DNA of 64,000 nucleotides from Bin55 sp964511425 (lineage in GTDB: Bacteria > Pseudomonadota > Gammaproteobacteria > Pseudomonadales > Azotimanducaceae), in NCBI GenBank assembly GCA_964511425.1, contig CAZEFI010000001.1, positions 186,001-250,000 of the forward strand, written 5' to 3'. The position numbers and the translations under genes were made by a program. This document shows, one piece after another, positions 53,548 through 60,805 of this stretch. Position 1 is the first letter of the stretch. Each line of letters begins with the position of its first letter. The notes below the pieces were generated by a model. That model saw only the letters and a list, made by a program, of their open reading frames with translations, did no database searches and had not been told where the DNA came from.

Positions 53548-53901
53548 TGGTGGGCCCACCAGGACTCGAACCTGGGACCTATGGATTCACGATCTAGAGA
53601 GTACTAGACACCCGCTGTTTCCAGCGGCGTGGACTATCTCACCGCCCGCCAGCGCATGCTGGTGAGGGCGCGGGACGCTCAAAAGCCTGTTATCAAGAAC
53701 ACTCGACCACGCGTAATTGTGATCAGTTCTCAGGTAGTCTCTGCACCTCCCAACGATGTATCGCTGGTTTGGCTCAGGGTTGCCATAACAATCACAAAAC
53801 CGCCTTAGGTTTCCCTGAATTCATCCCGTTCTATTCAGTACTTTCACACTGAACGCACCTTTTGATGAGTCCACTGCTCTAACCAACTGAGCTATGGGCC
53901 C
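53548..53901 (-). tRNA. tRNA-Ile (CAT anticodon, lysidine type), interrupted by a group I intron
   Basis: Read on the minus strand, the 5' exon (53901-53865, 37 nt) begins GGGCCCATAGCTCAG and ends at the anticodon CAT. The 3' exon (53587-53548, 40 nt) resumes with AATCCAT and ends in TGGGCCCACCA, so CCA is encoded. Joined, they give a 77-nt cloverleaf with acceptor GGGCCCA/TGGGCCC, anticodon loop CTCATAA and T arm CCAGG-TTCGAGT-CCTGG. The sequence is the AUA-reading tRNA-Ile type whose CAU anticodon is modified to lysidine, not initiator or elongator Met. The gene lies between two sigma factor genes and points the opposite way. Confidence 0.93.
53588..53864 (-). ncRNA. Group I self-splicing intron in tRNA-Ile(CAT), 277 nt
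   Basis: The intron lies between anticodon T36 and A37 and ends in the expected G at 53588. Hallmarks on the minus strand: exon end CAT facing an internal guide GTG (P1 with terminal U-G pair); TTCAGGG...CCCTGAG arms of P4 with TATGGCAACCCTGAGCCAA between P5 and P6; the P6 hairpin CCAGCGA/TCGTTGG; GGTGCAGAGACTA and ATAGTCC forming P7; and a P9 hairpin CCGCTG-GAAA-CAGCGG (53627-53612). Site, guide and core closely resemble the Azoarcus tRNA-Ile(CAU) intron (group IC3). It is about 70 nt longer, mostly through an extra stem between the two P7 strands. No homing-endonuclease frame is present. Confidence 0.92.
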
Positions 53902-54007
53902 GAACTTTTTCAATTATTTTATGTCTCAATAAACGTAGGCATCACTTTGTGGGCCGACTTTGTCTATCGCGTTCTTACGCGCGATTTCTGTATGTGAGAG
54001 TACGACC

Positions 54008-55813
54008 ATGCAAACGTCACACACCGAGTCAAGGCAAATCCAAATAAAGGATTTGATCGACACAGGACAGGAACAGGGTTATCTCACAATTGACGAGATT
54101 ACCGAGTTCCTCGACGACGACGCGACCCGTGAGAATGTACTCGAAAACGTTCTGAGCTTACTCGTCAGTTCAGAGATTCCCATTCATGGACTTCGCGAAG
54201 ACTTTGAAGTAACGACAGAGTCACCTGTGGATAACACAGCCGAGTTTGAAAAGGAATCAAATGCTCCGGTAATTGATGTACGCGAAGAGCAGAAAGGCGA
54301 AAGTACTAATATTTCCGTTGCTTACTTACGTGGATTGCGTCAAAGTTCGTTACTAACGCGCGACGAAGAAATCAAGATTGCAATGCGCTATGAGGAAGGT
54401 TTGCGTGAAGAAGCGGTCGCCGCAGCACGATTTCCAGGTGTCGTAGAACGGCTACTCACTAAACATGGCAAAGCACGACGAGAACAGAAGCTTAAAGGTG
54501 TACTTTTCGGATTTCTAGATCCAGTGCCTAACGTCGAACCCGCGAAGACTACTAGTTCTGATTCAGCACCCAAAGCGAACGGGACTAGAAATAGTCAAAT
54601 TGATCCCAAAGTCGCTCAAGTGCGATTTTCTGAATTGAGACGTGTCTACGGCAACTTCAAGCGAGCTTTACGTCAAGAAGGTAAAGATTCGAGAAGGCAC
54701 AAAGGGGCGCAAAAAAGGCTGTGTAATACTTACGCGCGCTTCAAGTTGGTACCAGAATTACGAAAAGAGTTGCATGCGTTACCACAGGAGTTACTTGATA
54801 AAGTACAAAAGCACGAGCGCAGAATTTATCGAATATGTCTCACCAGCGGGTTGCCTAAATCAAGATTAGTGGATCAGACGATATCAGATATGAACTGGAT
54901 TAATCAAGAGGTCAGATCTGGTCATCCATGGAGTTCTGAGTTACGAGGTGTACGCGGAAATATCGTGAAATCTCAGAAGTACATCAACAACCTACTTAAA
55001 AAGACTGGGATCACTCGATCAGAATTGAGCGACATCATTGCGGAAATGAAACTGGGTGCGGAAAAAGCTGCTGCTGCGAAACAAGACATGGTTCGGTCGA
55101 ATTTGAGACTTGTGATTTCAATCGCACGAAAGCTATCCAACCGCGGACCGTATCTTTTAGATTTGATTCAAGAAGGAAACATTGGACTTCTCAAAGCTGT
55201 AGAGAAATACGATTACCGACTGGGCTATAAGTTTGCTACGTACGCGACGTGGTGGATTAGACAGGGTGTTTCGCGCTATATCGCAGAAAACGCACAAACC
55301 ATTAGGATCCCTGCACATCTTGTGGAAACTATGAAGCGTCTGAATAGATGCCATCGACAATTAGTACAGGAACTCGGGCGTGAGCCGACTATAGAAGAGC
55401 TTAGTGACAAATCTGCAATTAGCCACAAGAAAATACAGCAGATTCAGCGAGTCTGTATAGAAGCAATCTCTATAGATGCACCAGTTCAGCAAGATAGCGA
55501 CGGTACCATTGGGGATTTTCTCGACGATCCTACGACAATTGGACCCGCAGAGAACGCTACGACAGCAAACTTACACGACATCGTTACCGAACTATTGACA
55601 GAATTGAGTCCCGATGAAGCCGAGATACTCCGAATGCGCTTCGGTGTTGGCTTAGCTCGAGAATATTCTCTTGAGGAGATTAAAGAATTGCTCAATGTCA
55701 CGAAAGAGCAGATAAGAAAGGTCGAAGCTGCAGCCCTCCGCAAACTACGTAATCCAAAGATGTCAGAGCACCTTCGAGGATTCTTACAAGACAAAAATGG
55801 AGAACAACGATAG
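54008..55813 (+). CDS. Second full-length RpoD-like sigma-70 factor
   Basis: 601 residues from ATG 54008; an upstream in-frame ATG at 53960 is less likely. It has the full group 1 layout: region 1.1 (IKDLIDTGQEQGYLTIDEI), region 1.2, the RpoD-type spacer, region 2 (GYKFATYATWWIRQGVSRYI) and region 4. In region 4.2 the recognition helix reads VTKEQIRKVEAAAL (564-577). Relative to E. coli numbering this is R584K, R586Q, Q589K and K593A, with R588 kept. In region 2.4 the position of T440 is Ser. The C-terminus NPKMSEHLRGFLQD resembles ordinary RpoD. It is a tandem paralogue of rpoD, likely active but with changed -35 preference and reduced activator contact. Confidence 0.9.
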   Translation: MQTSHTESRQIQIKDLIDTGQEQGYLTIDEITEFLDDDATRENVLENVLSLLVSSEIPIHGLREDFEVTTESPVDNTAEFEKESNAPVIDVREEQKGESTNISVAYLRGLRQSSLLTRDEEIKIAMRYEEGLREEAVAAARFPGVVERLLTKHGKARREQKLKGVLFGFLDPVPNVEPAKTTSSDSAPKANGTRNSQIDPKVAQVRFSELRRVYGNFKRALRQEGKDSRRHKGAQKRLCNTYARFKLVPELRKELHALPQELLDKVQKHERRIYRICLTSGLPKSRLVDQTISDMNWINQEVRSGHPWSSELRGVRGNIVKSQKYINNLLKKTGITRSELSDIIAEMKLGAEKAAAAKQDMVRSNLRLVISIARKLSNRGPYLLDLIQEGNIGLLKAVEKYDYRLGYKFATYATWWIRQGVSRYIAENAQTIRIPAHLVETMKRLNRCHRQLVQELGREPTIEELSDKSAISHKKIQQIQRVCIEAISIDAPVQQDSDGTIGDFLDDPTTIGPAENATTANLHDIVTELLTELSPDEAEILRMRFGVGLAREYSLEEIKELLNVTKEQIRKVEAAALRKLRNPKMSEHLRGFLQDKNGEQR

Positions 55814-55974
55814 TTCGATCGACTAGATTCGTCGTTTGAGTCTTACTTTCGACTAATTGCCGAAAGGCATCTCTCACCATCATATTGACCTCAACTGAGC
55901 GAAATCACCGCGACGTCAAGGAAACGTGAGCGGACAAGTACATTGTCTGCACAAATAGGGTAAATATGTGGTTA

Positions 55975-55995
55975 TTATGCATTTTGAATGCATAA
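55975..55995 (+). promoter_or_regulatory. Perfect 9-bp palindrome just before the DUF4143 ATPase start
   Basis: Half-sites TTATGCATT (55975-55983) and AATGCATAA (55987-55995) separated by TTG, ending 5 nt before ATG 56001. It could be an operator or an mRNA hairpin over the ribosome-binding region. Both roles are inferred from position. Confidence 0.5.
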
Positions 55996-56000
55996 TATTC

Positions 56001-57236
56001 ATGTATGTGCCAGATTTCTATGTAAAACGAACTATAGAACCGGTTCTAGAACGAGCATCTAGAGAATTCCCTGCGGTAGTTCTAACCGGTCCACGTCAGT
56101 CGGGGAAGACTACCGTATTGAAACGTGTTTTCGGTGAATCATGTCACTACACCTCACTTGATCTTCCCGATATCCGTGCTTTCGCGATCGAAGATCCTCG
56201 AGGGTTTCTAGCGACCCATCCAACACCAGTCATTTTGGATGAAATCCAACATGCCCCTCAGTTACTCTCTTACATTAGAGAGGAAATCGACAACAATCGA
56301 CATAAACTGGGGCAGTACATTCTGTCCGGATCTCAGAATGTCCTACTCTCTGACAAAGTGTCGGAGTCCCTCGCCGGACGCGTCGCAATTCTTCGTTTGT
56401 TACCGTTTTCTCGACGAGAGGTTGAAGGCACTCCCGATAGGCCGCTAGCTTGGGAACGAAAAGACTCTAGCGGCGATTCATCTCAGTTTCAGTGTGATCC
56501 CAAAAAAGTGTGGACAGATCTGCTGAGGGGAGGATACCCCGAACTGACCATGAATCCTGATCGGGACGTTTCACTTTGGCATTCGAGTTACATTCAAACC
56601 TATTTAGAGCGTGATGTTCGATCCTTAAGACAGATTGGAGATTTGACACAGTTTCAGACTTTTCTGACCACACTCGCAGCCCGTAGTACACAACTAGTGA
56701 ATTTGACAGATATCGCGCGCGACCTTGGTGTCGCTGTAAATTCGATTAAAGCATGGTTGTCAGTACTCGAAGCTAGCTACCAAGTTATGATCCTCCGCCC
56801 CTACCATGTGAACATCGGAAAACGGCTGGTCAAAACTCCGAAAGTGTATTTTTCTGATGTCGGTACGTTGTGTTATTTAGCTGGTTTGAAAAATCCCGAG
56901 CACGCGTTTGCCGGGCCGATGGGTGGTGCTATCTTGGAAACAGCAGTCCTGTCAGAACTAGTACGTACGATCACACATCAAGGCCGTATTCCTCGAGTGT
57001 ATTTCTGGAGAACTATAGCAGGTCGAGAGATAGACTTTATCGTCGAATCTGACGTAGGTCTAGTGCCCATCGAAGTGAAACTGTCCGCGACGCCCCGCCA
57101 CGCAATGGCGTCGAATATCACAAAGTTCCAACGTGACTTGCCGGATACGTCTACACAAGGATTTGTCGTGCATCCGGGTAGTGTTCAGTCGCCGCTTGCA
57201 CAGGGCGTTAGGTCATTGCCCTTTTTACTTATGTAG
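56001..57236 (+). CDS. DUF4143-type AAA ATPase
   Basis: 411 residues from ATG 56001; upstream ATGs at 55968 and 55977 would place the palindrome inside the coding region. It has Walker A GPRQSGKTT (30-38), Walker B PVILDEIQ (76-83) and sensor GSQN. The C-terminal domain ends with REIDFIVESDVG and PIEVKLS, a D...E-x-K pattern like PD-(D/E)xK nucleases. These proteins are widespread, patchily distributed and of unknown function; a link to mobile or defence functions has been proposed. It stands alone between the second sigma gene and convergent glyS. Confidence 0.85.
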   Translation: MYVPDFYVKRTIEPVLERASREFPAVVLTGPRQSGKTTVLKRVFGESCHYTSLDLPDIRAFAIEDPRGFLATHPTPVILDEIQHAPQLLSYIREEIDNNRHKLGQYILSGSQNVLLSDKVSESLAGRVAILRLLPFSRREVEGTPDRPLAWERKDSSGDSSQFQCDPKKVWTDLLRGGYPELTMNPDRDVSLWHSSYIQTYLERDVRSLRQIGDLTQFQTFLTTLAARSTQLVNLTDIARDLGVAVNSIKAWLSVLEASYQVMILRPYHVNIGKRLVKTPKVYFSDVGTLCYLAGLKNPEHAFAGPMGGAILETAVLSELVRTITHQGRIPRVYFWRTIAGREIDFIVESDVGLVPIEVKLSATPRHAMASNITKFQRDLPDTSTQGFVVHPGSVQSPLAQGVRSLPFLLM

Positions 57237-57258
57237 ACGGGAATAAAGATAACACACA

Positions 57259-57281
57259 CTTACATTCTCTCCTGATGTAAG
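57259..57281. other. 7-bp inverted repeat between convergent genes
   Basis: CTTACAT (57259-57265) and ATGTAAG (57275-57281) with a 9-nt loop, between the ends of the ATPase gene (plus) and glyS (minus). No T-run on either strand. It is a possible shared 3'-end structure. Confidence 0.35.
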
Positions 57282-57316
57282 AAGAGGTTGTGGACTGATC
57301 GGCAACGACGTTTGAC

Positions 57317-58684
57317 TTAAGGATCGGTCTGAATTACGTCCGTTACGTACGACCCTAATTCTTGAATATCTACTCGCTGTTGCTGCATGGTGTCTCTGTC
57401 CCGTACGGTGACCGTGTTGTCGTCCAAGGTCTCAAAGTCCACTGTCACACACAGCGGTGTACCAGCTTCGTCGTGCTTCCTATAACTCTTACCGATGTTT
57501 CCTGTGTTCTCAAAGAACATCCGCCCCAGTTTTAGCTGCTGTAATTGTCGTACGATTTCACGAGCAACCCCCACAATACCGTCGTGATTTTTCTTCAACG
57601 GAATCACTGCGACTTTGATCGGCGACAAATGGGGTCTCAATCGCAGTACCGTACGTTCTGACCCATTGTCTAATTGCTCGACTTCGTAAGCTTCGTTTAA
57701 AACAGCAAGAACTCCACGGTCTACTCCGGCGGAAGGTTCTATCACGTAGGGTACAAACCAGCTATTGTTGTCACGATCATGCAAGGCTAACCTAGTTGTC
57801 GAGTCTGGATTGACCTCCACTTTCGCTTGAATGTTAAGTTCGCTCTGTTGCTTGGTATGCGAACCTAAGTCAAAGTCGGTTCGATTCGCTATTCCTTCAA
57901 GTTCTTCCACTCCATGCGGAAACGGGTACATGAGATCAATGGTCGCTTTGGAGTAGTGCGACAATTCCGAATCGGGAACTTCATAGAGGGACAACCGCTC
58001 ACGTCCGACTCCCTGCTTGGTCCACCATTTCAATCGTTCCTCGACCCAACGGCGATGCCAGTCTTCATCCGTACCTGACTTTACAAAATATTCCAATTCC
58101 ATGATTTCCAATTCTCGAACCCGGAAAATGAAGTTCCTTGGTGTAATTTCATTGCGAAATGCCTTACCTATTTGCGCGATGCCGAAGGGTACCGTTCGTG
58201 CTGTAGCATCAATGATGTTCTTGAAATTTGCAAATATGTGCTGTGCAGTCTCTGGCCGGAGATATGCAAAGCTGCTCGAATCTTCGACCGGACCGACATT
58301 GGTTTTGAACATAAGGTTAAACGGTCGTGGTTCGGTGAGTTCCGTAGAGCCGCAATGGGGACACTTGTTCGCTGAAATAGTGTCGAACCGACTGCGTCGT
58401 TTGCATACTCGGCAATCAACGAGCGGATCTGTGAACGTCGCTTCATGACCTGAGTATTGCAGTACTTTCTGGTGAGTCAAGATTGATGCATCGATCCCCT
58501 CAACATCATCACGCTCGTAAACCATAGCTTGCCACCAAGCTGTCTTGAAATTGTTTTTGAGTTCAACACCTAGTGGGCCGTAGTCATAGATACCTTGAAG
58601 GCCACCGTAAAGCTCGCTGGATTGGAAAATAAACCCACGACGTTTACACAAACTCGTGAGTTCTTCCATAGTCTTTGCAGTCAT
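57317..58684 (-). CDS. Glycyl-tRNA synthetase, single-chain (alpha2) type
   Basis: 455 residues. The chain opens with LTSLCKRRGFIFQSSELYGG, has a zinc-ribbon insert (CRVCKRRSRFD, then CPHCGS), class II motif 2 (GKAFRNEITPRNFIFRVRE) and a C-terminal anticodon-binding domain. This is the eukaryote/archaea/Gram-positive-like dimeric enzyme, distinct from the alpha2-beta2 GlyQ/GlyS enzyme of most gammaproteobacteria. It charges tRNA-Gly in the cytoplasm. The 3' end faces the DUF4143 ATPase gene. Confidence 0.93.
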   Translation of the reverse strand: MTAKTMEELTSLCKRRGFIFQSSELYGGLQGIYDYGPLGVELKNNFKTAWWQAMVYERDDVEGIDASILTHQKVLQYSGHEATFTDPLVDCRVCKRRSRFDTISANKCPHCGSTELTEPRPFNLMFKTNVGPVEDSSSFAYLRPETAQHIFANFKNIIDATARTVPFGIAQIGKAFRNEITPRNFIFRVRELEIMELEYFVKSGTDEDWHRRWVEERLKWWTKQGVGRERLSLYEVPDSELSHYSKATIDLMYPFPHGVEELEGIANRTDFDLGSHTKQQSELNIQAKVEVNPDSTTRLALHDRDNNSWFVPYVIEPSAGVDRGVLAVLNEAYEVEQLDNGSERTVLRLRPHLSPIKVAVIPLKKNHDGIVGVAREIVRQLQQLKLGRMFFENTGNIGKSYRKHDEAGTPLCVTVDFETLDDNTVTVRDRDTMQQQRVDIQELGSYVTDVIQTDP

Positions 58685-58808
58685 TTATTTAACAAACAGT
58701 TCTGGTTGATGTATGTGTTTGAGACGAGATTGTAAGTAGCGTTGCGAATGCTTAGTTCTGGCCCGGCATTTGTTTCTTCAAACAAAGCACGCGAGAAATC
58801 GCGATGTT

Positions 58809-59762
58809 CTAACCTAAGTCTTGCACCTTCGAGATTGAAGCGACAATTTTCTTACCAGATGTGTTCAAGTCGTTCAAATCTCTTTGTGTTTGGTGGAAGT
58901 GCTGACCTAACTTGGTAAGTCTTTCATTGAATCTATTCACGTCTTCAGCAATGATTCTCAACCGAGTACGAATCTCGTCAGTACGCTTACGGATATCGAC
59001 ATCGCGAAAGATTGAACGAAGGGTAATTACCGTCGCCATCATCGTAGATGGACTCACGATGTAGACTCGATATTTCTGTGATTCTTGAATAATCTCTGGT
59101 AGTTCCGCATGAATCATGGAATAAACAGCTTCCGAGGGTAAAAACATCAGAGCGCAGTCAGCAGTCATTCCTTCGATGATATATTTCTCGCTGATGACTT
59201 TAAGATGACCTCTAAGACTCGCCAGTAATTCTCTTTTCGCTTGTTTTTGACTTGGTTCGTCCTTTGCTTGGCGATAGGCAATAAAACTCTCCAAAGGAAA
59301 TTTCGAATCGATCGCTAGATGTCCAGTTGGTTCGGGCATTTTCAACAAACAATCTACCCGCGTCGTACCTTCGCGTTCAGTGTTGTCTAACGTGACCTGA
59401 AAGTCGTAAAAATCTGCTGGAAGTGCATCTTTAACTATATCCATCAATTGGGTTTCACCGACGTGCCCACGCGCTTGCTTATTGGTCATGAGATCGTTCA
59501 AAGTTTGTAAACCCTGAGAAAGATCATGAATACTTCTTTGCGACTCGAGAATTTTTCCAAGAGACTGTTGCACCACTTGTAGATGCGATACTGTTTGGTG
59601 TAAGTTTCCGGAGAAGCGCTCGTCGAGTGTCCGAGACTGGGTTTGTTCAAGTTCTCGCAGTCGGTCAGTGAGTTGACGTGAGTCCCGGCGAAGCATGATT
59701 ACGATGCTTACCGACACGGCTACTACGACTACTACTACAACGATACTAAGCCAAATTTCCAT
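58809..59762 (-). CDS. rmuC: RmuC-family DNA recombination protein
   Basis: 317 residues. An N-terminal membrane span (about 5-24) and a coiled coil (28-90) lead into the conserved domain: RGHVGETQLMDIVKDALPADF, VDCLLKMPEP, IDSKFPLESF and LMFLPSEAVYSMIH. RmuC is a membrane-tethered, nuclease-like protein that limits inversion at short inverted repeats. Length is toward the short end of the family (E. coli 475), mainly from a shorter coiled coil. It lies in line with the ankyrin and SNF2 genes upstream. Confidence 0.9.
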   Translation of the reverse strand: MEIWLSIVVVVVVVAVSVSIVIMLRRDSRQLTDRLRELEQTQSRTLDERFSGNLHQTVSHLQVVQQSLGKILESQRSIHDLSQGLQTLNDLMTNKQARGHVGETQLMDIVKDALPADFYDFQVTLDNTEREGTTRVDCLLKMPEPTGHLAIDSKFPLESFIAYRQAKDEPSQKQAKRELLASLRGHLKVISEKYIIEGMTADCALMFLPSEAVYSMIHAELPEIIQESQKYRVYIVSPSTMMATVITLRSIFRDVDIRKRTDEIRTRLRIIAEDVNRFNERLTKLGQHFHQTQRDLNDLNTSGKKIVASISKVQDLG

Positions 59763-59797
59763 ATTTTTCTTGGCAGATGATACCGTGCTGATCAGAT

Positions 59798-60805
59798 CTA
59801 GTCTGAATCTTCATGACCGTTAGTTTCTAGTGATTCTTTATGAGCAACGACGAGATTTTTTATTCTCCTCCGGTTTTCTTTGAGTTCTGCTTCGTCAAGT
59901 GATAACCCTATCAATGTGGCTATTCCGTTGGTAAAACCCCAATCTAATTGAAGAGCCGCGTTCAAATCCGTACCGAGATAATTGATCGTAAAAGTGTCGG
60001 CTTTATTCTCCAATAGAACTTTCGCTATTTCTTCGTATCCGAACATAGCTGCTACAAAGAGTGATGTCGAACCAACAGCGTCTCGGGACTCAATGTCCGC
60101 ACCGGCTTGCAAGAGATACTTCACAATCTCCACATGTCCCAGAGCAGTAGCCGCAACGAGTATCGGGCTCCCTTCATCCGTAACTAGCGTCGAAATGTCA
60201 TCGACATCCTCGAGGTGACTCTTGACGTAATCTAGCCGATTGAGAGCTAAAGCAACCCAAACGTCGTCCTTCGCGGCTCGTTCCCGCGCCTGCACCAAAA
60301 TTGGACGTACTTGCTTGCGACCCGATTCAATTGTTTTTTGTGAAACACCTAATTGGAAAACTTCATTCGCGTAGTAGTTTGTCAACTCCCAATTGATCTT
60401 GAGTGCGTCGAGCACATCTTCTCCAATAACATTGCGACGAAACAAATCAGCACCACCCGCGAGTAGTGCTTTAACGGTGTCCTCCGCACCCAGAAATGAT
60501 GCGACCATGAGGCAAGTATTCCCGACGGAATCCGTGCCATTTACATCTGCACCGTTTTCTAACAAGAACTCAATAACTTCAGGTTTACGATGTAATGTTG
60601 CATGCATGAGCGGAAGTCGTTGGTCCGATTCTCGACCTGCATTCAGACCAATACCATGTTCTAAAAATTCTTCAATCGCTTTGAGATTCTCAGATTCGAT
60701 CGCATCCCAAATGTTTTCTGATGCAATACTTGTACAAGATAGCATGCACGATCCTATACAGAACAGGACCACGCGAACTATGTGCTTGATCCAGTCAAAG
60801 ATCAT
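59798..60805 (-). CDS. Exported ankyrin-repeat protein
   Basis: 335 residues. The N-terminus is a signal sequence (about 8-22) with Cys in IGSC and MLSC contexts, so it may be a lipoprotein. Ankyrin repeats occur in two blocks: LMHATLHRKPEVIEFLLENG with NTCLMVASFLGAEDTVKALL, and PILVAATALGHVEIVKYLLQ with STSLFVAAMFGYEEIAKVLL. Both blocks end in a similar non-ankyrin module (LGTDLNAALQLDWGFTN and GEDVLDALKINWELTN), so the protein looks internally duplicated. It probably binds another envelope protein. Its ATG overlaps the SNF2 stop (ATGA). Confidence 0.85.
   Translation of the reverse strand: MIFDWIKHIVRVVLFCIGSCMLSCTSIASENIWDAIESENLKAIEEFLEHGIGLNAGRESDQRLPLMHATLHRKPEVIEFLLENGADVNGTDSVGNTCLMVASFLGAEDTVKALLAGGADLFRRNVIGEDVLDALKINWELTNYYANEVFQLGVSQKTIESGRKQVRPILVQARERAAKDDVWVALALNRLDYVKSHLEDVDDISTLVTDEGSPILVAATALGHVEIVKYLLQAGADIESRDAVGSTSLFVAAMFGYEEIAKVLLENKADTFTINYLGTDLNAALQLDWGFTNGIATLIGLSLDEAELKENRRRIKNLVVAHKESLETNGHEDSD

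Noticed and set aside
53588..53864. Possible CRISPR-like or attenuator structure in the gap between sigma genes
   Set aside because: The inverted repeats resolve into group I intron helices flanked by two tRNA halves; there are no regularly spaced direct repeats.
55814..57316. DUF4143 ATPase region as a mobile element or defence island
   Set aside because: There is no transposase, integrase, terminal repeat, restriction gene or toxin-antitoxin partner on either side; only one isolated ATPase gene is present.
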